Of a DNA stretch of 64,000 nucleotides, positions 8,610-17,717 are shown piece by piece. The stretch is from Acuticoccus sp. I52.16.1 (GTDB lineage: Bacteria; Pseudomonadota; Alphaproteobacteria; Rhizobiales; Amorphaceae). The notes under the pieces are model-generated. The model was not told the DNA's origin, searched no databases, and saw nothing but the letters and a program-made list of their open reading frames with translations. Position 1 is the first letter of the stretch; every line of letters begins with the position of its first letter. A program made the position numbers and the translations under genes. The stretch spans positions 4,705,219 to 4,769,218 of the forward strand of contig NZ_CP094828.1 in NCBI RefSeq assembly GCF_022865125.1, written 5' to 3'.

Positions 8610-8977
8610 GGCGCCAACATCGTGCGGGCGTTGCTTGCAAACGCTGCCCAAACATATGACAACACCGAAGCCGATCCCTTCTTTCCTCGAGCCCGCCGCC
8701 CGGCAGCCCTATGAAAGAATCGCCGTGATTTCAATGTCTGCCCTCGGGGGCCGGCCGGGCGCCACGACGGCGCGGCCGCCCAGCGCCGCGTCGGCCGCCG
8801 CGGGGGCGCCCGTCACGGGCCGGACGACCGGCCGGGTCGCTCCCGGAATGCACACGGGTCGATGAGGCGTGATCGCGTGACCGCTGCCGACCGCGCCCCA
8901 TCTTCTCGGCCGTGCCGTTCCGTCTCCACCGCTCGCGGCGAAGCCGGCGGCGACGCCCGCGCAACGTGCGTCGCGCG
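8610..8977. promoter_or_regulatory. Divergent intergenic region between thioesterase and ABC1 genes
   Basis: This 368-bp region separates two divergent genes and should hold promoters for both. The left part (8620-8720) is less GC-rich than the surroundings. Open frames in it do not look coding. A short dyad near the thioesterase start is listed separately. A GTG at 8912 could extend the ABC1-family protein by 22 Arg-rich residues but has no ribosome site. No -35/-10 pair is convincing. Confidence 0.45.
8628..8644. promoter_or_regulatory. Dyad GCGTT-N7-AACGC upstream of the thioesterase gene
   Basis: An inverted repeat with five-base arms, centred about 27 bp upstream of the thioesterase ATG. 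The inner bases (TTGCTTGCAA) form a second small dyad. The same half-site (AACGC / GCGTT) recurs in the two other promoter-sized gaps of the biosynthetic region, so it may be an operator. Short arms make chance possible. Confidence 0.3.
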
Positions 8978-10822
8978 ATGCCTGTGACCCGGTCCGACCG
9001 TCCCGCCCGGACGTCGCCCGAGACGCCTCCGCCGGGGGCCGGGCCGCGGATCGCCGAGGTGCGGGCGCGGCTCCCCATTGCCGCGCCGCCGCCGCCGGTA
9101 CCGCCTCTATCGCCGGGGACGCCGCGGCCGACCGGGCGCGCGCGCAACCGCGCGGTGCGGCGGCTCTTCCTGCACATCGGCCTGCACATCGTGTGGTGGG
9201 ACATCATCCTGGCGCGCGGGCCGCTGCGGCGCTTCCGCCGGCCGGCGACGCCGCGCTGGGCCGCCCTCGCCACCCGGTTCCGGCGCGATGCGGAGGCGCT
9301 GGGCGGCGTCCTCATCAAGCTCGGCCAGTTCGTCTCCTCGCGCGTCGACCTGCTGCCGGCGGAGGTGACGGACATCCTCGCCGAATTGCACGATGCGGTG
9401 CCGCCCGCGCCGCTCGCCGATGTGGTGGCCCAGCTCGAGGCCGAGTTCGGCCGGCCGCTGGGCGAGGTCTTCCCGGTGTTCGAGCCGGTGGCCCTCGGCG
9501 CGGCCTCGCTCGCCCAGGCGCACCGGGCGCGCCTCGCCAACGGGCGGCCCGTGGTCGTCAAGGTGCTGCGGCCGGGGATCGAGGAGGTGGTCGAGAGCGA
9601 CCTGAAGGTGGTCGGCCGCTCCATCCGCCGCCTGCGCTTCATTGGTCCGGTGCGCCGCCGTGTCGACATCGACGTGCTGGCCGACGAATTCGTCTCCGTC
9701 ACGCGCGACGAGCTGGACCTCACCATCGAGGCCGAGAACGCGCGCCGCTTCGCCGCCGACTTCGCCGCCGATCCCGAGGTCGCCACGCCCGAGATCTTTC
9801 CCGTCTGGTCCGGCCGGCGCACCATCACCATGGAGGACGTCGCCTGGTTCTCGGTCCAGGACGTCGCCGGGTTCGAGGCGACGGGGATCGAGCGTCGCCG
9901 CGTCGCCACCAAGCTGATGGACAGCTACCTCGAGCAGCTCTACCTCAACTTCTTCATCCACTGCGATCCGCATCCGGGCAACCTCTTCGTTCGCCCGCTG
10001 CCGGTGGACGGCGAGGATCCGGCCAAGTGGGCGCCGACCTTCCCGCCCGCGCAGCGCCTGCCGATCCCGTACGTTCCCAACCGGCCTTTTCAGCTCGTTT
10101 TCATCGACTTCGGCATGGCGGTCGCGATCCCCGAACAATATCGCCGTTCGTTCCGCACCTACGCGATCGGCATGGGAACGCGCGACGCCTACACCATCGT
10201 CCAGTCCTACATCGAGGGTGACATCCTCATGCCGGACACCGACCTCGACGAGCTGGAGGCGCTCATCGAGCAGGTGTTGCAGAAGTTTCCGTCCGCGTTC
10301 GTGGGCCAGGTGCGCGAGGGCGATTTCGACCAGTATCAGAAGCTGTTCTCCAGCTATCAGTCGCTGCTGTTCCAATCGCCGATGAAGCTGAAGGCGGACC
10401 TTCTGTTCATTTTCCGCGCCATGGGCGTGTGCGCCGGCACGGTGACGCGGATCGACCCGACGTTCGACCCCGCCGAGCGCTTCGTGCCGATGGTCCAGCG
10501 GCTGCTGGCGGACGAGTGGCGCCCGTCGCCCGACCAGCTGAAGCGCCTCGTGATGTTCATGGCGCGCCTGCCGACCCGGCTCGACGGGATGCTGACCCGG
10601 CTGGAGCGCGGCAAACTGACGATCCGTGTCGAGGACGCGAACCGTCACAAGGACGTGCGCGCCCTGGCACGGGCGACGAACCGGCTGAGCGTGGCGGTGC
10701 TGTTCGGCGGATTGATGGTGAGCGCGGTGCTGCTGGCGCGCAGCGATATCGGCACCGGTGGCGCCCTCGTCCTCGGCGCGGTCCTGTTGGCGGCCGTGGC
10801 GGTGTTGCGGGGGATCCGATGA
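8978..10822 (+). CDS. ABC1/UbiB (AarF) family atypical kinase-like protein
   Basis: A 614-aa member of the UbiB/ADCK family, membrane-associated atypical kinase-like ATPases best known from ubiquinone biosynthesis. The family KxGQ motif is in LIKLGQFVSSRVDLLP, the Ala-rich loop in LGAASLAQAH, the Lys in VVVKVLRPG, the catalytic-loop-like CDPHPGNLF and the metal-binding IDFGMA. Two hydrophobic helices close the C-terminus. The N-terminus is Pro-rich. Whether this is the housekeeping UbiB or a cluster-specific paralogue cannot be told; no ubi genes are adjacent. ATG 8978 was preferred over GTG 8912. A patatin gene follows after 58 bp. Confidence 0.9.
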   Translation: MPVTRSDRPARTSPETPPPGAGPRIAEVRARLPIAAPPPPVPPLSPGTPRPTGRARNRAVRRLFLHIGLHIVWWDIILARGPLRRFRRPATPRWAALATRFRRDAEALGGVLIKLGQFVSSRVDLLPAEVTDILAELHDAVPPAPLADVVAQLEAEFGRPLGEVFPVFEPVALGAASLAQAHRARLANGRPVVVKVLRPGIEEVVESDLKVVGRSIRRLRFIGPVRRRVDIDVLADEFVSVTRDELDLTIEAENARRFAADFAADPEVATPEIFPVWSGRRTITMEDVAWFSVQDVAGFEATGIERRRVATKLMDSYLEQLYLNFFIHCDPHPGNLFVRPLPVDGEDPAKWAPTFPPAQRLPIPYVPNRPFQLVFIDFGMAVAIPEQYRRSFRTYAIGMGTRDAYTIVQSYIEGDILMPDTDLDELEALIEQVLQKFPSAFVGQVREGDFDQYQKLFSSYQSLLFQSPMKLKADLLFIFRAMGVCAGTVTRIDPTFDPAERFVPMVQRLLADEWRPSPDQLKRLVMFMARLPTRLDGMLTRLERGKLTIRVEDANRHKDVRALARATNRLSVAVLFGGLMVSAVLLARSDIGTGGALVLGAVLLAAVAVLRGIR

Positions 10823-10880
10823 GGGCACCGCGCGCGGACGGCGCGCGGGAGAGTGCGCGGGACGACGACGGGAGAGGGCG

Positions 10881-11843
10881 ATGGGGAAGCTGAGGGTCCT
10901 CGCGATGGACGGCGGGTATCGCCCGCTGGTGATGTGCCTGTTGTTGGCGCGGCTCGAGGCACTGCGCCCCGGCCTCCTGGACACGGTCGACGTCTTCAGC
11001 GGTACCTCCGCGGGCAGCGCCGCGGCCGCGATGATGAGCCTGCGCGAGACGCCGCAGGAGGGGCTGGCCGACGCGCTCGAGGTGTTCCGCGCCTGGAACC
11101 CGCTGGAGGGGACCAGCCCGCTCAGTCCGCGCACGCTGGGTGCGATCTCCGGCGTCAACGCCTTCCTGACGCATGAACTGCTCTACCGCGAGATGCTGGG
11201 GGTGCTGGGCGACACGCGTATCAGCGAGACACGGCGGCGCGTCGTCATCCCGACCGTCGAGCTCGACAACGAGGCGCCCAACCAGCGGCTGCGGCGCTGG
11301 ACCATCCGCGTCTACCACAATCTCTCTGAGCCGTTCGTGCACAAGACGCGCCTCGTCGACGTGGTGCTGCGGTCGAGTTCGATCCCGATGCTGCAACCGG
11401 CCTACCAGGGTCACGCCGACGGCGGCCTCTATGCCAACAACCCGGCGCTGATCGCGCTGGGTGCCGCGCACGACTTCCTGGGCGCAGAGCTAGAGGAAGT
11501 GCAGATCCTGTCGATCGGGCAGGGGGAGGCCAACCACTTCATCGACCTGCCGCGCGGCGACGTCGGCTACGGGACGTGGCTATTGGATCCGAACGACCCG
11601 ATGGCCTTCCTCAACCTGGTGCTCGACCTCAACCGCCAGGCGACGGACTACCAGCTCAGCCGCATTCTCGAGGACCGCTTCGTGCGCCTCAACCCGGTGC
11701 TGACGCGCGACACCCGCCCCCGCCCGGACATCACCGCCGCTCAGTTCGCCTTCGAGCAGGAGCTGGTGGCACAGGAGATCGACGTGGAGAGCACCGTCCT
11801 CCATCTCGACCGCATCGGCTGGTTTGCGCCGGGCGAAGCCTGA
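10881..11843 (+). CDS. Patatin-like phospholipase/acyl hydrolase (copy 1, left of assembly line)
   Basis: A 320-aa patatin-fold lipid acyl hydrolase with a Ser-Asp dyad. The oxyanion segment MDGGYRPL differs from the usual DGGGxRG; the nucleophile elbow is FSGTSAGS (residues about 39-46) and the Asp is in HADGGLYANNP. The ATG follows GGGAGAGGGCG at good spacing. It is clearly related to the protein at 53321 (shared LAMDGG, FxGTSxG, LDPxxP segment), so two paralogues flank the PKS/NRPS genes. Substrate unknown; membrane lipid or product ester cleavage are both possible. It converges on the MFS gene with 15 bp between stops. Confidence 0.88.
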   Translation: MGKLRVLAMDGGYRPLVMCLLLARLEALRPGLLDTVDVFSGTSAGSAAAAMMSLRETPQEGLADALEVFRAWNPLEGTSPLSPRTLGAISGVNAFLTHELLYREMLGVLGDTRISETRRRVVIPTVELDNEAPNQRLRRWTIRVYHNLSEPFVHKTRLVDVVLRSSSIPMLQPAYQGHADGGLYANNPALIALGAAHDFLGAELEEVQILSIGQGEANHFIDLPRGDVGYGTWLLDPNDPMAFLNLVLDLNRQATDYQLSRILEDRFVRLNPVLTRDTRPRPDITAAQFAFEQELVAQEIDVESTVLHLDRIGWFAPGEA

Positions 11844-11858
11844 GCGGCCGCCTCGCCG

Positions 11859-13442
11859 TCAGACGGACTTGGTGCCGGGCGGCGGTGCGTTGCGCGTGCG
11901 CAGCGGCTTGTCCCGCAGGAAGAGGACGATCAGGAAGGCCGCGATCGTCAACGCCGCGCAGGCCGCGAAGGTGAGCGACACGCCGTGCCGGTAGCTGGCG
12001 ATCACGGCCTCGCGCGCCGCGCCGGAGCTGCCCTTCAGCGCCTCGCTCCCCTGATCGAGGATCGCCGCGATCAGGCCGGCGTGCTCGCCCCGGTCGGTCC
12101 GGCTGGTGGCGTGGGCGGTGATGATCGCGCCCGCGAGGCCGACGCCGAAGGCCGAGCCCAAGGTGCGAATGAAGTTGGCCGTCGACGTCGCGACGCCGAT
12201 CTGGCCGGGGTCGACCGCGTTCTGCAACGCCACGGTGATCCCCGGCATCGTGAGGCCGAGCCCCAGCCCCAGCCCGGTGAGCGCGCCGATCAGCGGCACC
12301 GCGCCGACGCCGAGAAATGCCAGCACGGCGAGCATCGTCATCGACGCCATGGCGATGGACGTGCCGATGACGGCGAAAATGCGATAGCGCCCCCGCCGCG
12401 TCACCAGGCGCCCGCCCAGAAGCATGCCGACGAGGAGCGCGGCGACCATCGGCGTCACCATCAGCCCCGAAGCGGTCGGCGTCATCCCGAGGACGAGTTG
12501 CAGGAAGAGCGGCACGAACGCCATCGCCCCCGCCACCGCGGTCGACACCAACGCCGCGACGGCGGTGGCCACGGTGAAGATGTCGTTGCGGAAAAGGCTC
12601 ATCTCGATGATCGGGTTGTCGGCGCGGCGCTCCACGTTGACGAGGGCCATGAAGAGGAGGCCCGAGCCGATGAAGAGGCCGAGGATGACCGGCGAGGTCC
12701 AACCGTAGACGTCGCCGCCGAGGGAAAGGGCGAAGAGCGCCGCGGCCGTCGCCACCGCGACGACGATGATACCGCCATAGTCGATCCGCTGGCGCCGGCT
12801 CGCGGTGCCGCGGCTGAGGCCGATCCACAACAGCGTGATCCCCATCAGCCCCACCGGGACGTTGACGTAGAAGATCCAGCGCCAGGACAGCCACTGCGTG
12901 ATGAGGCCGCCCAGCGGCGGGCCGATCATGCTGCAACCGGTGAATACGGCGCCGAACAGGCCCTGATAGCTGGCCCGCCGGCTCGGCGGCACCAGGTCGG
13001 ACATGGTGATCTGGGTCAGCGTCATCAGCCCGCCGCCGCCCAGTCCCTGGATGGCGCGGCCGATGATCAGCATCGCCATGTTCGTCGCCAGCGCGGAGAG
13101 GATCGACCCGGCCAGGAAGAGGGCGATCGCCACCGTGAAGAGCGGACGGCGGCCGAACATGTCGCTCAGCTTGCCGTAGAGCGGCGTGGTGATGGTGGCG
13201 GTCAGCAGGAAGGCCGTCATCACCCAGGACAGATGCGACACGCCGCCGAGGTCGGAGACGATGCGCGGCAGCGCCGGGCCGACGATGTTGCCGTCGAGCG
13301 TGCTCATCGCCAGCACCATCATCAACCCGGTGAGCGCGATGACGAAGCGCGCCCGGCCGGGGCCGTCGTGGCTGGCGTCGTGCGCTTCGGCGGGGGCGGC
13401 GGGCGGGGAGGCGGGCGGTGTGGCGGAGGCGGGTCCAGTCAC
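11859..13442 (-). CDS. MFS drug:H+ antiporter, DHA2 (EmrB/QacA-like) family
   Basis: A 527-aa inner-membrane exporter with about 14 hydrophobic segments, the DHA2 layout. Motif D1 region (LDGNIVGPALPRI), motif A (GKLSDMFGRRP) after helix 2, the GRAIQGLGGGG segment and motif C-like GPPLGGLI are present. The likely role is efflux of the cluster product or self-resistance. Translation starts at a GTG (13442) that overlaps the stop of the upstream hydrolase as GTGA, so the two genes are coupled. The frame stays open far upstream of this GTG, inside the hydrolase gene, but that is a shadow. Confidence 0.93.
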   Translation of the reverse strand: MTGPASATPPASPPAAPAEAHDASHDGPGRARFVIALTGLMMVLAMSTLDGNIVGPALPRIVSDLGGVSHLSWVMTAFLLTATITTPLYGKLSDMFGRRPLFTVAIALFLAGSILSALATNMAMLIIGRAIQGLGGGGLMTLTQITMSDLVPPSRRASYQGLFGAVFTGCSMIGPPLGGLITQWLSWRWIFYVNVPVGLMGITLLWIGLSRGTASRRQRIDYGGIIVVAVATAAALFALSLGGDVYGWTSPVILGLFIGSGLLFMALVNVERRADNPIIEMSLFRNDIFTVATAVAALVSTAVAGAMAFVPLFLQLVLGMTPTASGLMVTPMVAALLVGMLLGGRLVTRRGRYRIFAVIGTSIAMASMTMLAVLAFLGVGAVPLIGALTGLGLGLGLTMPGITVALQNAVDPGQIGVATSTANFIRTLGSAFGVGLAGAIITAHATSRTDRGEHAGLIAAILDQGSEALKGSSGAAREAVIASYRHGVSLTFAACAALTIAAFLIVLFLRDKPLRTRNAPPPGTKSV

Positions 13443-14152
13443 AGGACGAGGCGCTCGATCAGGCTGGCGAGTTCGCCCGGCGCGTCGATCATCGCGTCGT
13501 GCCCGGTGGCGATCTCGGCCCGCACGAAGGCGTCGTCGCCGGCGAGGCCGGCGGAGATGGCGCGGAAATCGTCGAGCCCGAAACGGGTCGTGGCGATGTA
13601 GGCGAGGCGCGGCACGGTGCGCCACGCGCCGCCGAGCGCCACCGGCTGGGTGTAGGTCGCGACGGGGTGAGGCGTCTGCCGCCGATCCACCCAGGCGACG
13701 TCGGCCTCGCTCGCCAGGGCGTAGAAGCTCGCCGGCGCCGGCATCAGCACGTCGCCGGCGGGGGTGGCGACCACGTGCTTCAGGATCGCCTCCTGGCGTT
13801 CGGGCGGATCCGCGTCGATGATCGAGCGGCCGTCGGTCGCGATGTAGGCGTCGAGGAAGACGAGGGCGGCGAGGCGGTCGGCCATCCGGTCCGCCACCGC
13901 CGTCACCACCGCGCCGCCGTAGCTGTGACCCACGAGCACGACGTCGGACAGCTCCTCGGCGGTGATGAGGCCCGTGACGTCGGCGATGTGGGTGTCCAAC
14001 GTGACGGATGGGCCGAGGAGATGCGCCCGCTCGCCCAGCCCGGTCAGCGTGGGGCAGAAGACGCGGTGCCCGTCGCCGATCAAGGCATCGGCGAGCCGGC
14101 GCCAGCACCAACCGCCGTGCCAGGCACCATGCGTGAGAACGAAGGTCGCCAT
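13439..14152 (-). CDS. Alpha/beta hydrolase, esterase EstC/methylesterase-like
   Basis: A 237-aa alpha/beta-hydrolase. The HG oxyanion segment is LTHGAWHGGWCW, the nucleophile elbow is LVGHSYGGAVV (Ser near residue 77) and the catalytic His is in ATGHDAMIDAP near the C-terminus. The fold and motifs resemble plant-type methylesterase/salicylate-esterase-like bacterial esterases. The ATG at 14152 matches the point where family homology begins. It is the first gene of a two-gene minus-strand unit with the MFS exporter, divergent from the glycosyltransferases. Product hydrolysis as self-protection, or a tailoring step, are both possible; neither is shown. Confidence 0.88.
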   Translation of the reverse strand: MATFVLTHGAWHGGWCWRRLADALIGDGHRVFCPTLTGLGERAHLLGPSVTLDTHIADVTGLITAEELSDVVLVGHSYGGAVVTAVADRMADRLAALVFLDAYIATDGRSIIDADPPERQEAILKHVVATPAGDVLMPAPASFYALASEADVAWVDRRQTPHPVATYTQPVALGGAWRTVPRLAYIATTRFGLDDFRAISAGLAGDDAFVRAEIATGHDAMIDAPGELASLIERLVL

Positions 14153-14301
14153 GCCGTCTCTTCGTGTTGCGACCAGAGGGCCGGGTGCGGCCTCGACATT
14201 GGGCACGCCTGCCGCCGGATTTCAAGTCGCGCCGCCCTCGCACGGCGTCCGACGTGGGGCGGGGAGAGCAGAGGGGCGGACGTTTCCCCCACCGCCGGCA
14301 C

Positions 14302-14317
14302 TTGCGTCTTGAACGCA
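14302..14317. promoter_or_regulatory. TTGCGT-CTTG-AACGCA dyad in the hydrolase/glycosyltransferase divergent region
   Basis: Within the 245-bp gap between the divergent hydrolase and first glycosyltransferase genes lies TTGCGT followed four bases later by AACGCA, an inverted pair, continuing into CGTCAAAATTT. The GAACGCAC and TTGCGT strings recur about 3.4 kb away upstream of the starter ligase. A binding site for a cluster regulator is possible. About 80 bp separate it from the glycosyltransferase start. Confidence 0.35.
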
Positions 14318-14397
14318 CGTCAAAATTTCACTCGCCCCCGCTGCGAGGACATGGTTCTACTTGCTGCGCAGAGATCGACATCGGCGGAGGTCGAACC

Positions 14398-15636
14398 GTG
14401 GCGCGTCAGAAACGCATTCTCCTGGTGGCCGAACCGCTACGATTGTCCAACGCCGCCCGTCTCGCCACCCTCGGCCGGGCGTTGCACGAGGCGGGTTACA
14501 CCGTCGTCCTCGCCGCCGACCCGGCCTGCCGCAAGATCGTCGGCGACCTGCCGTTCCGCCTCATCCCGCTGCGCCCGGCCATGGCGCGCGAGGAACGCAA
14601 GGCCCGCTGGCGCGCCCTGCTGCCGTTGTTCGACGTCGCCATGCTGGAAGCCTACGTGCGCGAGGACATCCGCCTGATGCGCACCGTCGCCCCGGACCTG
14701 GTGATCGGCGACATGCGGCCCTCGCTGCCGGTGAGCGCGCGCAGTCTGGGCGTCCGCTTCGCGGTGATCGTCGACGCGACGTTCAGCGCGGCCTGCGCGC
14801 TGCCGTTCGAGCTGCCGCAGGTGCCGCTCCTGCGCGAGCTGGGCCGCGGCCCGGCGCAGACGCTGATGGACCTCCTGGTGCCGATGGGAATGTTCGTCCA
14901 CGCGCTTCCCGGCAACATGACCCGCCTCAACCACGGCATCGCCGGCTGGCACAGCGACGTGCGGCAGAGCTACACCGACGCCGACCTCGTCATCTATCCG
15001 AACGTGCCCGAGATCGTGCCGATGAACGAGATCCCGCCGACGCACCGGTTCATCGGACCGGTCTTGTGGCCGAGCCACCCGCACGCGCCGCTCCCCACCT
15101 GGTGGGACGGCCTGCCGCCCGACCGGCGGATCGTCTGGGTCAATCTCTCCTCGTTCGACGAGCACAGCGCCGCGGCGGCCGTGCTGGACGGGCTCGAGGG
15201 GGCGGGCGTCACCATCGTCGCCTCGACCACGCCGGACAATCCCGTCGTCGCCGGGCGGATCGGCGTCTTCGCGGCCGACACCATCCGCAGCAGCGAGATG
15301 CAGCGCCGTGCCAGCCTCGTCGTCACCAACGCCGACACGACCATCATCCAGCAGAGCCTCGCCGCCGGAACGCCGGTCTTCGTGGTGCCGGAGCCGGAGG
15401 AATCGGTCGCGTACGCGCACGCCATCGCCGCGCTGGGGGCGGGCGACCTGCTGCACGGCAGCGACCCGTCGGCCGAAGCGGTCCGCGGCGCGGTGCTGCG
15501 CATCCTCGCCGAACCCGCCTACGCCCAGGCCGCGCAGGGGGTCGCCACGATGATGGCCCGCTACCACAGCGGCGCGGCGATGGTGGATTTCGTCGACGCC
15601 GTGTTCCAGGTCGCGGCGCACGAGATCGCGGCGTAG
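14398..15636 (+). CDS. GT-B glycosyltransferase, UGT/MGT-like (copy 1)
   Basis: A 412-aa glycosyltransferase of the GT1/UGT type that likely transfers an activated sugar to a natural product. The N-terminal Rossmann-like acceptor half starts RILLVAEPLRLSNAARL; the hinge contains PPTHRFIGPVLW; the donor half has VWVNLSS and the C-terminal nucleotide-sugar region VTNADTTIIQQSLAAGTPVFVVPE. The start is a GTG at 14398 with GGAGG seven bases upstream. It shares several blocks with the next gene, so the two are tandem paralogues. No deoxysugar biosynthesis genes are in the window, so the sugar donor is unknown. Confidence 0.88.
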   Translation: MARQKRILLVAEPLRLSNAARLATLGRALHEAGYTVVLAADPACRKIVGDLPFRLIPLRPAMAREERKARWRALLPLFDVAMLEAYVREDIRLMRTVAPDLVIGDMRPSLPVSARSLGVRFAVIVDATFSAACALPFELPQVPLLRELGRGPAQTLMDLLVPMGMFVHALPGNMTRLNHGIAGWHSDVRQSYTDADLVIYPNVPEIVPMNEIPPTHRFIGPVLWPSHPHAPLPTWWDGLPPDRRIVWVNLSSFDEHSAAAAVLDGLEGAGVTIVASTTPDNPVVAGRIGVFAADTIRSSEMQRRASLVVTNADTTIIQQSLAAGTPVFVVPEPEESVAYAHAIAALGAGDLLHGSDPSAEAVRGAVLRILAEPAYAQAAQGVATMMARYHSGAAMVDFVDAVFQVAAHEIAA

Positions 15637-15696
15637 GCTGGGGCGATGCAGGGAGGACGCCGGTGCCGTGGGTCCCGGCGCGAGAGCTGAGCGAAG

Positions 15697-16914
15697 ATGC
15701 GAATTCTGTTCATCGGCGAGGCGGTGACGCTGTCGCATGTGGTGCGCCCGATGGTGCTGGCACGCGCGGCCGCCGCGGCCGGCCACCACGTCGAGTTCGC
15801 CTTCGACCGGCGCTTCGAGGCGATCCTCGGCCCGCTTCCCTTCCGGACGATTCCGCTGACGTCGGCCTTTCCGGCGCACGTCGCCGCCGAGCGGCTGAAA
15901 TATTCCGCCCCCGTGTTCGACACCGCGATCCTCGACCGCTACGTCCAGCAGGACCTCAGGCTGATCGGCCTCACCCGGCCGGACCTCGTCGTGGGCGACA
16001 TGCGCCAGTCGCTGGCGATCTCGGCGCGGCTGGCGGGGGTGCCCTATGCCGCCGTCATCAACGCCCACTGGAGCCCGTTCAGCCGCGAGCCGATGACGCC
16101 GGCCGTCCACCCGCTGCACGGCGTCCTCGGCCGGCGCTCGTTCGAGGCGGTGTTCGAGGCGCTCTTCCCCCTCGGCTCCGCCTACTACACGCTCCCCTAC
16201 AACACGGTGCGTGCCAAATACGGCCTCCCCGTCGCCAGCATCGACATCCACGACCTCTTCACCGACGCCGACTACGTCCTCCACCCGGACGTCCCCTCGA
16301 TCACGCCGACCGAGGGCGCTCCGCCGACGCACCGCTTCATCGGACCGATCGTGTGGTCGGCCGAGACGCCGCTGCCGCCGTGGTGGGACGCGGTTCCCGC
16401 CGATCGGCCGGTGGTCGCGGTCAACCTCGGTTCGTCCGGCGAGCCGCGGCTGCTGGACGCGGTCGTCACCGCGCTGCGGGCCGAGGGCGTGACCGCGCTC
16501 GTCGCCACCGCCGGGCGCCGTGACATCCCGTCCGAGCCGCCGTGGCTCTATACGACCGATTTTCTACCGGCCGACCAGGCGGCCGAGCGGGCGGACCTCG
16601 TGGTGTGCAGCGGGGGGTGCATGCCGGTGCATCCGATCCTGAGGGTGGGGCGGCCGATCCTGTCGCTTCCGGCCAATCTCGACCAACTGATGACGGCGCG
16701 CATGTTCACCCGCCTCGGCCTGGGCGAGCATCTCGAGGACGAGACCAAGGTGAGCGCGGCGAGCGTGCGCACCTTGGCCAACCGCATCCTCGGCCAGCCG
16801 CGGTACCGCCGGGCGGCCGAAGCCATCGCGCCGCAGCTCGCCGCGATCGACCCCGGCGCGGCCTTCCTGCAGCTCGTGGGCGAGATCGAGGGTGGCGCAG
16901 TCGCCGCCGCCTGA
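15697..16914 (+). CDS. GT-B glycosyltransferase, UGT/MGT-like (copy 2)
   Basis: A 405-aa GT1-type glycosyltransferase, homologous to the gene 60 bp upstream (VGDMRQSLAISARL and PPTHRFIGPIVW match blocks of copy 1). The N-terminus RILFIGEAVTLSHVVRPMVLA is the usual GT-B start, VAVNLGSSGE begins the donor half, and VVCSGGCMPVHPILRVGRPIL matches the donor-binding region. It ends inside the phosphopantetheinyl transferase gene with a 23-bp overlap, so it belongs to the same operon. It may add a second sugar, or may have diverged in acceptor position. Confidence 0.88.
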   Translation: MRILFIGEAVTLSHVVRPMVLARAAAAAGHHVEFAFDRRFEAILGPLPFRTIPLTSAFPAHVAAERLKYSAPVFDTAILDRYVQQDLRLIGLTRPDLVVGDMRQSLAISARLAGVPYAAVINAHWSPFSREPMTPAVHPLHGVLGRRSFEAVFEALFPLGSAYYTLPYNTVRAKYGLPVASIDIHDLFTDADYVLHPDVPSITPTEGAPPTHRFIGPIVWSAETPLPPWWDAVPADRPVVAVNLGSSGEPRLLDAVVTALRAEGVTALVATAGRRDIPSEPPWLYTTDFLPADQAAERADLVVCSGGCMPVHPILRVGRPILSLPANLDQLMTARMFTRLGLGEHLEDETKVSAASVRTLANRILGQPRYRRAAEAIAPQLAAIDPGAAFLQLVGEIEGGAVAAA

Positions 16915-17629
16915 CCCCGCCGCCGCCCGCGCCACGGTCGAGGTGCTACATGTAGACCTCGCGGCGCTGGGCGGAGAGCTGGGGGCCTGCGCGGCGGTCC
17001 TGTCGCCGGACGAGCGGGCGCGCGCGGAGCGCTACGCCTTCCCTCGTCTGAAGCGCCGCTTCGTGCTGCGCCGCGGCATGCTGCGGCGAGCGATCGCGGC
17101 GCGCATCGGCGTCCCTGCCGCCGGCGTGGCCTTCGTCGAAGGGGCGCAGGGCAAGCCCGCCCTCGTGCCCCCCGCCGCTCTCCACTTCAACCTCACCGAC
17201 ACCGAGGACGACGTCGTCGTCGCGCTGTGCGCCACGCATCCCGTCGGGGTCGATGCGGAACGGCGACGGCGGCTCGACGACGGCGACGGCGTGGCGCGCC
17301 ACATCATGGGCGCGGCGGAGTTCGCGGCCTACGGCGCGCTCGCCGCGGCGCGGCGCCCGGATGCGTTGATGCGCGTGTGGACCGCGAAGGAGGCGGTGGT
17401 CAAAGCGCTCGGCACCGGTCTGTCGCGGCCGCTGGAGAGCATCGAGGTGCGGGTCGCGGCGCACGGCCCGGCCCGGCTCCTGCGGCTCGACGGTGACGAC
17501 GCGGCCCGCTGGTCGCTCCACGATCTCGCCTTGCGGCCCGGGCTGCAGGTGACGCTGGCGCTGCGCTGTGCGGACGCGCGGGTGACGCTGCGCCCCGGTC
17601 GCGAGGCGGCCTTGGATGCGAAAATCTAA
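16892..17629 (+). CDS. Sfp-type 4'-phosphopantetheinyl transferase
   Basis: This 245-aa enzyme transfers phosphopantetheine from CoA to the conserved Ser of carrier-protein domains, activating the ACP and PCP domains of the assembly line. It has the two family motifs: VGVDAE (magnesium-binding, residues about 117-122) and WTAKEAVVKALGTGL (residues about 163-177). The N-terminal half has LKRRFVLRRGMLR, typical of Sfp-class enzymes. It starts with GTG inside the end of glycosyltransferase copy 2. The gene ends before an AT-rich gap that precedes the starter ligase. Confidence 0.95.
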   Translation: MAQSPPPDPAAARATVEVLHVDLAALGGELGACAAVLSPDERARAERYAFPRLKRRFVLRRGMLRRAIAARIGVPAAGVAFVEGAQGKPALVPPAALHFNLTDTEDDVVVALCATHPVGVDAERRRRLDDGDGVARHIMGAAEFAAYGALAAARRPDALMRVWTAKEAVVKALGTGLSRPLESIEVRVAAHGPARLLRLDGDDAARWSLHDLALRPGLQVTLALRCADARVTLRPGREAALDAKI

Positions 17630-17717
17630 CGTCTTTTTCATTTTTGCGCGGCGCAATTGCGGCGATGGCAGATTGACTTGAGTTGGGGCGATTAGTAGCA
17701 TTAATCATCGATGCCGT

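Noticed and set aside
11859-14318. Single 819-codon frame suggesting a hydrolase-MFS fusion
   Set aside because: The N-terminal part is an out-of-frame reading of the hydrolase; the MFS protein starts at the GTG overlapping the hydrolase stop.
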